From: Priestia megaterium
GTDB lineage: Bacteria > Bacillota > Bacilli > Bacillales > Bacillaceae_H
Reading direction: 5' to 3'
Length of the DNA stretch: 33,856 nucleotides
Assembly (NCBI GenBank): GCA_008180335.1
Contig: VTEF01000014.1
Coordinates: 1-33,856 of the forward strand
The notes beneath the pieces were generated by a model. That model saw only the letters and a program-made list of their open reading frames with translations, did no database searches and was not told the DNA's origin. Position numbers and translations under genes: made by a program. Positions within the stretch are counted from its first letter, which is position 1, and every line of letters begins with the position of its first letter. Positions 16,528 to 26,263 of the stretch are shown one piece after another.

Positions 16528-16578
16528 AAATCCGAATATTTTAATGTAAATATACCATTAACATACGGATTTATTCAA
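16528..16578 (-). promoter_or_regulatory. purR promoter with two inverted PurBoxes
   Basis: The minus strand has TTGAAT (16573-16578, overlapping the ispE stop codon), an 18-base spacer and TATATT (16549-16554). One PurBox-like 13-mer lies within the spacer (16560-16572, AAATCCGTATGTT on the minus strand, 10 of 13). The second lies between the -10 and the gene in inverted orientation (16528-16540, AAATCCGAATATT, 12 of 13 to AWWWCCGAACWWT). They are 19 bases apart. PurR is known to bind such inverted pairs. Confidence 0.68.
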
Positions 16579-17440
16579 GCGTTATCCGTTCACCAAGCAG
16601 TCTAACAGCATAAACTTTATCACAAAATCCCCGTAAACCATTATAAATACGATGCATACGAGAATCATGTTGAACAAGTCCAAAAACAGTTGGACCGCTC
16701 CCGCTCATTAATACAGCATCCGCACCGAATCGCTTCATTTGTTCTTTAATTAAAGCAACTTCAGGGTGCATTTGTAACGTTACCGCTTCTAATACATTAC
16801 CTACAAGCCTACACATTCCATTATAATCACCTGTATTAATAGCATGAATCATCCTATCTACATCAGGATGTGTAAGATTTTGTAGGTTTAAATTTTTGTA
16901 TACATCTGCTGTTGAAACACCTATTTCAGGCTTAGCTAGAATCACCCAACAATTGGGAGGGGCTTCAATGTGCTCAATAACTTCTCCACGTCCTGTTGCA
17001 AGCGCCGTACCACCATACACACAAAATGAAACATCCGAGCCGATTTCTGCTCCAATCTCGGCAAGCGTGTCTAAAGATAGCCCTAGCTTCCAAAGTTCAT
17101 TTAACCCTCTAAGTGTCGCAGCAGCATCACTGCTTCCGCCTGCTAATCCAGCAGCTACTGGTATATGTTTATCAATTAAGATATTGACTCCTTTTGTTAC
17201 ATGATAGCGCTGTTTAAGGAGCTGTGCTGCTTGATACGCTAAATTTCGTTGATCATCTGGCACAAAACGATTATGTGAATAAATAACAATGCGGCCATCT
17301 TCACGCTCAGAAAGCTCAATACGATCCGCTAAATCAATTGTTGTCATAACCATCTTAACTTCATGATAACCATCTGAACGTTTATGTAACACATCAAGCG
17401 ATAAATTTATTTTAGCCGGTGCTTTCACCATTAACTTCAA
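16571..17440 (-). CDS. ispE: 4-diphosphocytidyl-2-C-methyl-D-erythritol kinase IspE
   Basis: The 289-residue GHMP kinase of the MEP isoprenoid pathway phosphorylates CDP-ME. Motif 1 is [20 protein letters not shown], the ATP-binding glycine-rich motif is [20 protein letters not shown], the catalytic Asp lies in [15 protein letters not shown], and the third motif is [15 protein letters not shown]. The start is TTG at 17440, with AGGTG seven bases upstream; it matches the usual 289-residue length, while the ATG at codon 4 lacks a ribosome site. The purR promoter overlaps the end of this gene. Confidence 0.96.
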   Translation of the reverse strand: MKLMVKAPAKINLSLDVLHKRSDGYHEVKMVMTTIDLADRIELSEREDGRIVIYSHNRFVPDDQRNLAYQAAQLLKQRYHVTKGVNILIDKHIPVAAGLAGGSSDAAATLRGLNELWKLGLSLDTLAEIGAEIGSDVSFCVYGGTALATGRGEVIEHIEAPPNCWVILAKPEIGVSTADVYKNLNLQNLTHPDVDRMIHAINTGDYNGMCRLVGNVLEAVTLQMHPEVALIKEQMKRFGADAVLMSGSGPTVFGLVQHDSRMHRIYNGLRGFCDKVYAVRLLGERITLE

Positions 17441-17560
17441 CTTACTTCACCTACTTCATCTAATCGAGTTTAACGCTATTTTATCATAAAATGAGATAAT
17501 TTTATCTTTGATTTCTATATCTTTAGCGAAACGGTCAACCGAACGTTGAATTTAGTCGAA

Positions 17561-17590
17561 GAAAAGCCGAAGTGATTCCCCACTTCGGCT
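17561..17590 (-). terminator. Terminator of sspF
   Basis: AGCCGAAGTG (17565-17574) pairs perfectly with CACTTCGGCT (17581-17590) around a six-base loop. The U-run on the minus-strand side is short and interrupted by a C. It lies about 57 bases beyond the sspF stop. Confidence 0.78.
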
Positions 17591-17646
17591 ACCATCGTTT
17601 CATTATCTTTGGAATATGCTCTTAATGAGTACATGTTAAGCAACCA

Positions 17647-17817
17647 CTATTTCGTTAATTGTTGCTGTGCAAGTTCTACTGCTCGCTTCACCATGTTACC
17701 CGCATCTTTTGAACGAATAGCTCCCCAACCTTGTGTTTTTACGACTTCGTAAAAGCCAAGTTCTTTTGCTAATTCCTCTTTGAAGCGTTCTGACATCACC
17801 TTTTGACGTCTGCTCAT
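17647..17817 (-). CDS. sspF: Small acid-soluble spore protein, alpha/beta type (SspF)
   Basis: The 56-residue protein begins [20 protein letters not shown] and continues [20 protein letters not shown] and [16 protein letters not shown]. The two conserved segments, E-L-A-x-E-L-G-F and the basic W-G-x-I-x-x-x-x-x-G-N-M-V-x-R, identify an alpha/beta SASP of the SspF branch. SASPs coat spore DNA and shield it from UV and hydrolysis. AAGGGGG precedes the ATG by nine bases. It has its own forespore promoter and terminator between veg and ispE. At 56 codons it is easily missed by length cut-offs. Confidence 0.95.
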   Translation of the reverse strand: MSRRQKVMSERFKEELAKELGFYEVVKTQGWGAIRSKDAGNMVKRAVELAQQQLTK

Positions 17818-17855
17818 TCAGCACGGCCCCCTTCAAAATAAAATGATGATACCTA

Positions 17856-17884
17856 TAGTATGTATTGTTATGCCAACAGTATGT
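17856..17884 (-). promoter_or_regulatory. Sigma-G-like promoter of sspF
   Basis: The minus strand has a perfect sigma-G -10, CATACTA (17856-17862), with ACATA (17880-17884) 17 bases upstream as a weaker -35. SASP genes are classical sigma-G targets. Confidence 0.65.
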
Positions 17885-17902
17885 TTTGAAAAAAAGACCA
17901 AT

Positions 17903-17930
17903 AAAAAAGCAGTAAACCAATGTTTACTGC
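17903..17930 (-). terminator. Terminator of veg
   Basis: GCAGTAAAC (17909-17917) pairs perfectly with GTTTACTGC (17922-17930) around CAAT, followed by six U residues in the minus-strand RNA. Confidence 0.88.
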
Positions 17931-17963
17931 TCGCCATTACTTGGTATATTTCTTATGTCATTC

Positions 17964-18197
17964 TTAGAAAAACTTTAGTTCTACCGTTTCAGTTAACACG
18001 TCTGCATAACTATAAGAAACACGCTCTAAAGAATTTTCTTCTTGATCTAATTCTACGATAAAAACAGATGGATATGTTTCAGTTAATACACCTGAACGCT
18101 CTACTGTTTTTCTACGACCGCCATTCGCTTTTAGTGTCAGCCTTTGACCTAGGTGCAAATCCAGCGCTTGCTTAATATCAGATAAAGTTTTCGCCAT
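17964..18197 (-). CDS. veg: Veg protein
   Basis: The 77-residue Veg family protein begins [20 protein letters not shown] and contains [20 protein letters not shown] and [20 protein letters not shown]. Veg stimulates biofilm matrix gene expression in B. subtilis, through the repressor SinR. The start at 18197 has GAGGTGG six bases upstream; an in-frame upstream extension to 18287 would run through the promoters. The C-terminus, ending VELKFF, is about nine residues shorter than I recall for B. subtilis Veg. Two tandem sigma-A promoters precede it, as in B. subtilis. Confidence 0.95.
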   Translation of the reverse strand: MAKTLSDIKQALDLHLGQRLTLKANGGRRKTVERSGVLTETYPSVFIVELDQEENSLERVSYSYADVLTETVELKFF

Positions 18198-18219
18198 ATT
18201 GGTCCACCTCACTATACGT

Positions 18220-18248
18220 AGTGTAACACAAATCAAAAAAATAGTCAA
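18220..18248 (-). promoter_or_regulatory. Proximal sigma-A promoter of veg
   Basis: The minus strand has TTGACT (18243-18248), a 17-base spacer and TACACT (18220-18225). The stretch from the start site to the ribosome site (TAGTGAGGTGGA) resembles the leader of the well-known B. subtilis Pveg. Confidence 0.78.
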
Positions 18249-18257
18249 AAACATAAA

Positions 18258-18287
18258 ATTATAACAATCATAATCCATTAGTGTCAA
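18258..18287 (-). promoter_or_regulatory. Distal, fully consensus sigma-A promoter of veg
   Basis: The minus strand has TTGACA (18282-18287), an 18-base spacer and TATAAT (18258-18263), both hexamers perfect. It lies 38 bases upstream of the proximal promoter. Confidence 0.78.
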
Positions 18288-18433
18288 TAAATAAATTTCT
18301 ACATAAATCTACATCGATTTTTATTTTGTGCATAATAAAGAGAAATATGTATATATTTTACATAATCACAAAATCATTTTCCCCTGCATGAAAAATGTTT
18401 ATAGAGATTTCTAGTCGAGAAAAAAGTTCGCAT

Positions 18434-18491
18434 AAAAAAGCCACCTCCTTTACATAACGCGTTTAGACGCTTTATGTAGGGAGCTGGCTTC
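18434..18491 (-). terminator. Long composite hairpin terminator of yabG
   Basis: An imperfect stem spans almost 55 bases: outer arms AGCCA/TGGCT and CTCC/GGAG, inner arms TACATAA/TTATGTA and a weaker apical AGCGT/ACGCG pairing. A run of six U residues follows on the minus strand. It begins right at the yabG stop. It is much longer than the other terminators here. Confidence 0.75.
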
Positions 18492-18493
18492 CA

Positions 18494-19369
18494 TTAATCG
18501 TCATTGATTTCGTACGGCATTCCTGTGCGCAGCAACCCTCTAGTTTCAACTCCTCCAAGTCCTTTTGCACCCGTTAACGTATTACGAAGTACATCCCATA
18601 CATTAATTTGTTCACTAAAAGGAGTAAAGCTTAGCTTTGCTACAACATATACAGGGTCTAAAGCATGAATGTTTACTCTTGATGGAGAGCTAGCAAAATT
18701 AGCTCCAGCTTGAATCAGTTGTTCAAAATGAGATTGACACGCTCCAGCAAAGATGACAAGCTGATCTAAATTTGCGATTCTCTTTCTTGCTTCATACACG
18801 GTCTTCACATAATATTTAGAGTGACGATATGCTAACAAATCACTCTTTTTACCTTTTGCCTTCGAATAAGCATCATGACCTGTCAAAACGAGAATATCAG
18901 GCCTGACTTCTTCTAGCAATTGGCCGATCTTTGTTGGCATTTCTGATTCTACACAATGAACACCATAAACAGGAACACCAATTTTTTCATAAACAGATAA
19001 GCACTTACGTAAATAGTTAGGATCTCCGTCTACATGCAGCACTTTACCCGGTATTTGAAATAAGCGATGAGAATGGCTATATCCATTCGTCATATTATAC
19101 TCATTTTTTTCACGAACAAGATAATAATCCTGCTGAATAAGTTCTAGGGACCTTTCTAATAACTGCTCTTCCTGTTCTTGGCGGCGCCTTTGTTCTTTTA
19201 TATCTACCACTTCTAAGTCAGAAAATGGGGCATCTGCAATGAGGCGTATATCTTTACCTATTAAGGTCGCATATGCTCCTGCATTCCCCTCATTCACAGC
19301 GATGACGCGAAACAATAAATCACGCTGGTAAGATGGCCTTGTTACAATATCACCAATTTTGATGTTCAT
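18494..19369 (-). CDS. yabG: Sporulation-specific protease YabG
   Basis: The 291-residue cysteine-type peptidase processes spore coat and cortex-associated proteins. The N-terminal part (about 1-60) is a small KOW/SH3-like region (IKIGDIVTRPSYQRDLLFRV). The catalytic domain includes KVLHVDGDPNYLRKCL, the His in ILVLTGHDAYSKAKG, and the Cys in VIFAGACQSHFEQLIQAGAN; this His-Cys pair is the probable dyad. The start at 19369 follows GGAG by about eight bases, while the GTG at 19378 lies in that ribosome site. A sigma-K promoter upstream agrees with its mother-cell role. Confidence 0.95.
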   Translation of the reverse strand: MNIKIGDIVTRPSYQRDLLFRVIAVNEGNAGAYATLIGKDIRLIADAPFSDLEVVDIKEQRRRQEQEEQLLERSLELIQQDYYLVREKNEYNMTNGYSHSHRLFQIPGKVLHVDGDPNYLRKCLSVYEKIGVPVYGVHCVESEMPTKIGQLLEEVRPDILVLTGHDAYSKAKGKKSDLLAYRHSKYYVKTVYEARKRIANLDQLVIFAGACQSHFEQLIQAGANFASSPSRVNIHALDPVYVVAKLSFTPFSEQINVWDVLRNTLTGAKGLGGVETRGLLRTGMPYEINDD

Positions 19370-19422
19370 ACGCTTCACTCCGTCTTGACTACTTAAAAGT
19401 CCTTAATAACCAACTCTCTTCA

Positions 19423-19450
19423 TAGCCTATGACTTAGTAGAAAAAAGGTG
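19423..19450 (-). promoter_or_regulatory. Sigma-K promoter of yabG
   Basis: The minus strand has CACC (19447-19450), a 15-base spacer and CATAGGCTA (19423-19431). The -10 matches CATAnnnTA exactly and the -35 matches mACm. yabG is sigma-K-dependent in B. subtilis. Confidence 0.75.
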
Positions 19451-19456
19451 ATAAAT

Positions 19457-20892
<1,436 letters not shown>

Positions 20893-20939
20893 GTTTACCT
20901 CCAAAAATTGAAGTTGTTGATTCCTATCCATCTTCTATA

Positions 20940-20968
20940 AGTATAAAAGCTTTCACTTCGTATTGTAA
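20940..20968 (-). promoter_or_regulatory. Possible promoter of rnmV-rsmA
   Basis: The minus strand has TATACT (20940-20945) with TTACAA (20963-20968) 17 bases upstream. The -35 is weak. It lies between the yabE terminator and the rnmV start. Confidence 0.4.
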
Positions 20969-20971
20969 CTG

Positions 20972-21001
20972 AAAAAAGCAGAGGATAACATTATCCTCTG
21001 C
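20972..21001 (-). terminator. Terminator of yabE
   Basis: GCAGAGGATAA (20978-20988) pairs perfectly with TTATCCTCTGC (20991-21001), followed by six U residues in the minus-strand RNA. The apical loop must open by some pairs because only two bases lie between the arms. Confidence 0.87.
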
Positions 21002-21010
21002 ACTTAAGCA

Positions 21011-22231
21011 TCAATTTAATACTTTAATTTTAACACTGCGGCGTCCCCATTTATAGGCTTGCGCTTTATCTGAAAAGAATACATCAATACGAGTACCTTT
21101 AATGTCTCCACCTGTATCTGCTGCAACTGCATATCCGTAACCTTCTACATAGACTTTGCTACCAAGCGGAATCACACTAGGATCTACAGCAATTACTTTT
21201 ACGTTAGGGTTGGCTCTTAAGTCCATGCCTGTCCTTGTTTTACCCGAACAACCATTACAATACGCCGTATAAGCTGTAGAATTTGCTGTAAATTCCTTTT
21301 CTACTTGATTTGTCTTTTCTTTGGCCACATCAAATTCTCCCGCTGTTTTGGTAACAGGCTTTGAAACTTTTACACCTAGGGCAATAACTTGATTTTTAGA
21401 CGGTTTCGTTTCTTCAGTTTTTAGCAGTGTACGATTTTTTTCATAACCATTTTCCATAGTCACTTCATAGTGTTTTAAGACTTGACCTTCTTCCCCTGAT
21501 TCGATGACCTTTTTCTCACCTTTTTCAAGAGAAGCATCTTTCTTTGTAATCGTTTCGTACGCTACAGGCTCTTCCACTACATCGGTGACCTTTTTAACTC
21601 TTGTAACCTTTACCTCGCTATTAGGTACAAGGGTACTGGATAACTTAGGCTCTACACGGTCTAAATCATTAACCGTGACATCTTGCTTTTCCAAAAAGTC
21701 AGCGACCGTAGTCGAAGTAGACCACACTTCCTTTATTTTATTGCCTTCATTCAACTTCAATAGAAATGCTTTCTTAACAAAAATTTTCTTGTTATCTTCT
21801 ACTTTACTTTCTAAAGGAGGTTGAATGGAGTCATGCTTCTTCAACTTGATTTTTTGCTCATTCAATACCTCTTTTATTGTATCAGCTGTTGTCCAAATCT
21901 GCTGTTGCTTGCCATCTACAATTAACTCAATTGGTCTAGCCGTGTCGAATACAATTTCCATTCCTTCTGCAATCTTATCAGATGGTGAATGTGATAGATA
22001 ATCATATTGACTGACTGTCACACCTTCTTGCCTCAATAAATCTCCAATAGTTTTTTCGTGAGTATCTATTTTATATTTCTCTCCATTTACTGTTAAAGAA
22101 ACTGAAGCTTGCGTTTGATGATATGTCACAACCGCAATCAAAGTGAAAAAGATCGAAAAACTGGTTAAAGGAATTACGATCTTTTTTTGATTGATTAATT
22201 TGGATGTCAGCTTTTTCACGGTTTTTAACAC
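21011..22231 (-). CDS. yabE: Cell-wall-active protein YabE (DUF348, G5 and 3D domains; Rpf/Sps-like)
   Basis: The 406-residue exported protein has a membrane anchor or signal at about 17-38 (KIVIPLTSFSIFFTLIAVVT). Three DUF348 repeats (near 44-85, 97-140, 155-198) come next, with the pattern V-x-G-x-x-x-x-x-x-x-x-T-I-x-D-x-L. A G5-like region follows (about 215-290), then a 3D domain (about 315-406) with the Asp motifs AVDPSVIPLGSKVYVEGYG and AADTGGDIKGTRIDVFF. 3D domains belong to peptidoglycan-cleaving enzymes of the Rpf/MltA fold. The start is GTG with AAAGGAGG 11 bases upstream. A fully consensus promoter precedes it. Confidence 0.93.
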   Translation of the reverse strand: MLKTVKKLTSKLINQKKIVIPLTSFSIFFTLIAVVTYHQTQASVSLTVNGEKYKIDTHEKTIGDLLRQEGVTVSQYDYLSHSPSDKIAEGMEIVFDTARPIELIVDGKQQQIWTTADTIKEVLNEQKIKLKKHDSIQPPLESKVEDNKKIFVKKAFLLKLNEGNKIKEVWSTSTTVADFLEKQDVTVNDLDRVEPKLSSTLVPNSEVKVTRVKKVTDVVEEPVAYETITKKDASLEKGEKKVIESGEEGQVLKHYEVTMENGYEKNRTLLKTEETKPSKNQVIALGVKVSKPVTKTAGEFDVAKEKTNQVEKEFTANSTAYTAYCNGCSGKTRTGMDLRANPNVKVIAVDPSVIPLGSKVYVEGYGYAVAADTGGDIKGTRIDVFFSDKAQAYKWGRRSVKIKVLN

Positions 22232-22262
22232 AATGAAAAACGCCTCCTTTTCTCTCGCAGAG

Positions 22263-22291
22263 ATTATATAGAGTAGTTTTCAACTTGTCAA
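22263..22291 (-). promoter_or_regulatory. Fully consensus sigma-A promoter of yabE
   Basis: The minus strand has TTGACA (22286-22291), a 17-base spacer and TATAAT (22263-22268). Both hexamers and the spacing are ideal, and it lies 32 bases before the GTG start. Confidence 0.85.
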
Positions 22292-22542
22292 CCCTCTTCC
22301 TCTAGCAGCGGAGCCTTGCAAATAGACATAAATAAACAGTTTAATTGCTGTTTTAACATTCAAAAACTCAATGAATAGTTGCACATCGTATATGAAGAAA
22401 CCTCTCTTCATACTAGCAATACCAACAATTCTAAAGCTGAATTACCGCTATCGGATTACACATACATTGTCTTTGCAAGAGAAAAGTAAGAGCTCTCATC
22501 TTCAATTAAAAACGGTTATTTCTTCAAATAAAATGGAAGAAT
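22292..22542. other. Intergenic stretch between tatD and yabE without recognised gene
   Basis: About 250 bases separate the tatD stop from the yabE promoter. I see an 8-bp hairpin (22391-22412), a weaker AAACAG/CTGTTT hairpin near 22336-22356, and no strong terminator. Minus-strand ORFs of 22 and 43 codons lack ribosome sites and I do not call them. No riboswitch signature is apparent. Confidence 0.5.
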
Positions 22543-23313
22543 TTAAAGGTTTATACCGAATAATTTCTTGGCATTTTCAGTGGTTTTACTTGCAAGTTCG
22601 TCATAGCTTATTCCTTTTAATTCAGCAATTTGTTCAGCCACATAAGATACATATGCTGGCTCATTTCGTTTTCCTCGATATGGGTGCGGAGTCAGATATG
22701 GACAATCTGTTTCAATGAGCAGTTTATCAATTGGAATCTCAGCAGCTACTTCTTTTGGCTTCTTGGCATTTTTGAACGTCACTGGACCGCCAAATGAAAT
22801 ATGCATGTTCATATCTATACATTGCTTTGCCACTTCAATACTTCCAGTAAAACAATGCATAATTCCCCCTACCTCTTCTACATGTTCTTCGCGTAAAATT
22901 GTCACAACATCTTCTGTTGCATCGCGATTATGAATGATGATTGGAAGTTTTACTTTTCGTGCTAACTGGATTTGCCGACGAAATACTTCTTTTTGAACCT
23001 CTTTTGGTGATTTATCCCAATGATAATCTAACCCCATTTCTCCTAACGCAACTACTTTAGGATGTGCAGCTAGCTCTTCAATCCATTGTAAATGTTCATC
23101 TTTCATGTCAATTGCATCAACAGGATGCCAGCCTATACTAGCGTAAATAAAGTCGTATTTCTCAGCAATTTCAATTGCTCTTTTAATTGTTTTCTCGTCA
23201 AACCCTACAACGACCATATTTTCAACTTTCTTTTCTCTTGCACGATCAATTACCTCTTGTAAGTCATCTTCATATTGATCTGCATTTAAGTGTACATGTG
23301 TATCGAATAACAT
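22543..23313 (-). CDS. tatD: TatD-family metal-dependent deoxyribonuclease YabD
   Basis: The 256-residue TIM-barrel hydrolase has the metal ligands of the family: FDTHVHLNADQY at the N-terminus (two His), the Glu in VALGEMGLDYHW, His in LPIIIHNRDATED, His in GIMHCFTGSIEVAKQ and the Asp in LLIETDCPYLTPHPYRG. TatD enzymes are DNA 3' exonucleases with proposed repair roles; recent work on relatives suggests D-aminoacyl-tRNA deacylase activity for some members. The ATG has AAAGGAG eight bases upstream. It follows metG by 74 bases that hold a hairpin with a parS-like site. Confidence 0.93.
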   Translation of the reverse strand: MLFDTHVHLNADQYEDDLQEVIDRAREKKVENMVVVGFDEKTIKRAIEIAEKYDFIYASIGWHPVDAIDMKDEHLQWIEELAAHPKVVALGEMGLDYHWDKSPKEVQKEVFRRQIQLARKVKLPIIIHNRDATEDVVTILREEHVEEVGGIMHCFTGSIEVAKQCIDMNMHISFGGPVTFKNAKKPKEVAAEIPIDKLLIETDCPYLTPHPYRGKRNEPAYVSYVAEQIAELKGISYDELASKTTENAKKLFGINL

Positions 23314-23338
23314 AAGTTAAACTCCTTTCAATTAATAA

Positions 23339-23383
23339 ACAAAAGAGGGTTCCCGCATGTTACACGTGAAACACCCCTTTTGT
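23339..23383 (-). terminator. Hairpin after metG with parS in its loop
   Basis: ACAAAAGAGGG (23339-23349) pairs with CCCCTTTTGT (23374-23383) through ten pairs with one bulged A, and a T-rich tail follows on the minus strand. The 24-base loop contains the parS-like site. It probably ends or attenuates metG transcription before tatD. Confidence 0.6.
23358..23373. promoter_or_regulatory. parS: parS, ParB (Spo0J) nucleation site
   Basis: TGTTACACGTGAAACA matches the parS consensus TGTTTCACGTGAAACA at 15 of 16 positions, with an intact CACGTG core. ParB loads at such sites and recruits condensin, so that origin regions segregate. The location, close to the first rRNA operon and beside metG, fits an origin-proximal site; I recall that B. 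subtilis also has a parS at metS. Confidence 0.85.
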
Positions 23384-23387
23384 GTGG

Positions 23388-25444
<2,057 letters not shown>

Positions 25445-25468
25445 CTATTTACTCTATTATCTATAATA

Positions 25469-25582
25469 CTATTTTATATGATATTTTGAAAACCTTCTCG
25501 CAGCAGACATCAACAAATTATCTGGATTTGTCTTTAACGCACAAATTAGTACGAATATACGTTTCATCTCTTCTCTTACCAT
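25469..25582 (-). CDS. Unrecognised 37-codon ORF upstream of metG
   Basis: The ORF reads MVREEMKRIFVLICALKTNP then DNLLMSAARRFSKYHIK and stops with TAG. AAGAGG lies five bases before the ATG, a credible ribosome site. Residues 9-16 are hydrophobic (IFVLICAL), too short for a confident membrane helix, and the C-terminus is basic. I recognise no family. It lies between three Spo0A-type boxes (25620-25665) and the metG leader hairpin. It could be a real small protein, a leader peptide or chance; with 37 codons in an A/T-rich gap, chance is not excluded. Confidence 0.33.
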   Translation of the reverse strand: MVREEMKRIFVLICALKTNPDNLLMSAARRFSKYHIK

Positions 25583-25619
25583 CTTTTCCTCTTTTCATAA
25601 TAAAATACCCTTCCCCTTT

Positions 25620-25665
25620 TGACGAACAATCATATTTTTGTCGAAAAAGAGATTGTTTTGTCGAA
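25620..25665. promoter_or_regulatory. Three phased Spo0A-type (0A) boxes, distal cluster
   Basis: TGACGAA (25620-25626), TGTCGAA (25639-25645) and TGTCGAA (25659-25665) all match the 0A box TGNCGAA and lie in one orientation. Their starts are 19 and 20 bases apart, about two helical turns. They sit about 280-325 bases before abrB and upstream of the minus-strand 37-codon ORF and metG. A TATGAT (25629-25634, minus strand) lies among them. Confidence 0.6.
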
Positions 25666-25840
25666 AAAAAGTATCTTTTATTCAAAATAGTTTAAATGAG
25701 ATTGTTTTAAACCAAATTTTTATTTCTATTTTTTTCAATATAATGTCTATTAACCATTATGACTATTGGTCAAGAAACGTATTAAATCAACTTTTTTTCA
25801 AATATGATTTTCCAGCTACATTTTTTTACATATAAAATGA
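25666..25840. other. A/T-rich part of the abrB-metG gap
   Basis: Very A/T-rich sequence with T tracts, between the distal 0A boxes and the abrB promoter. No ORF with a ribosome site, terminator or RNA gene is convincing here. AbrB binds A/T-rich DNA and represses its own gene in B. subtilis, so part of this stretch may serve as an AbrB site; that is inference. Confidence 0.4.
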
Positions 25841-25869
25841 TTGACTAGTTTTGGAAACACTGGTATTAT
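25841..25869 (+). promoter_or_regulatory. Sigma-A promoter of abrB
   Basis: TTGACT (25841-25846), a 17-base spacer and TATTAT (25864-25869) give a good vegetative promoter about 78 bases before the abrB start. Confidence 0.75.
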
Positions 25870-25885
25870 GAAAGTACATTGAATT

Positions 25886-25902
25886 TGTCGAATAATGACG
25901 AA
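25886..25902 (+). promoter_or_regulatory. Paired Spo0A boxes repressing abrB
   Basis: TGTCGAA (25886-25892) and TGACGAA (25896-25902) lie ten bases apart on the same face, just downstream of the expected start site. The same arrangement, TTGTCGAATAATGACGAA, is the known Spo0A~P repressor site of B. subtilis abrB. Confidence 0.88.
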
Positions 25903-25946
25903 AGTAATAACATAGAAAAGATATATTGAGAGGAGAACGATTAAAT

Positions 25947-26231
25947 ATGAAATCTACAGGTATTGTTCGTAAAGTTGATGAATTAGGACGCGTAGTAATT
26001 CCAATTGAATTACGTCGTACATTAGGAATCGCTGAAAAAGATGCATTAGAAATCTACGTTGATGAAGAACGTATTATCTTAAAAAAATACAAGCCAAATA
26101 TGACTTGCCAAGTAACAGGTGAAGTATCTGATGATAACATCCAATTAGCTGGTGGCAAATTAATTTTAAGTCGTGAAGGCGCTGAACAAATTATTAAAGA
26201 ACTTCAAGAAACTTTACAAGCTTCTAAATAA
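25947..26231 (+). CDS. abrB: Transition-state regulator AbrB
   Basis: The 94-residue global repressor of stationary-phase genes has a swapped-hairpin DNA-binding N-terminus (MKSTGIVRKVDELGRVVIPI, then ELRRTLGIAEKDALEIYVD). A C-terminal multimerisation half (about 53-94) follows. The start at 25947 has GGAG 11 bases upstream and gives the usual N-terminus; a TTG at 25926 overlaps that region. It is the only complete plus-strand gene in the window. It is repressed by Spo0A through the pair of boxes at 25886-25902, and its likely targets here include spoVG. Its DNA-binding domain is a relative of that of SpoVT at 6168-6704. Confidence 0.97.
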   Translation: MKSTGIVRKVDELGRVVIPIELRRTLGIAEKDALEIYVDEERIILKKYKPNMTCQVTGEVSDDNIQLAGGKLILSREGAEQIIKELQETLQASK

Positions 26232-26233
26232 TT

Positions 26234-26263
26234 AAAAAAGCTGTCTGTTAGGACAGCTTTTTT
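26234..26263. terminator. Bidirectional terminator shared by abrB and rsmI
   Basis: AAAAAAGCTGTC (26234-26245) pairs perfectly with GACAGCTTTTTT (26252-26263) around TGTTAG. The A and T tracts let it serve both converging genes; it overlaps the rsmI stop codon by two bases. Confidence 0.92.

Noticed and set aside
17696-17920. Minus-strand ORF of 74 codons overlapping sspF
   Set aside because: It is a frame shadow: sspF is read in another frame with a clear SASP sequence and ribosome site.
22290-22420. Minus-strand 43-codon ORF starting MKRGFFIYDV in the same gap
   Set aside because: No Shine-Dalgarno sequence lies upstream, and its 3' end runs into the yabE promoter.
22232-22542. Riboswitch (such as the c-di-AMP type found before some wall-hydrolase genes) upstream of yabE
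   Set aside because: The promoter lies only 32 bases before the start codon, leaving no room for an aptamer in the transcript, and no known core is visible upstream.
22371-22718. Plus-strand ORF of 115 codons across the yabE-tatD gap into tatD
   Set aside because: Its second half is antisense to tatD, it has no family-like motif, and no ribosome site precedes it.
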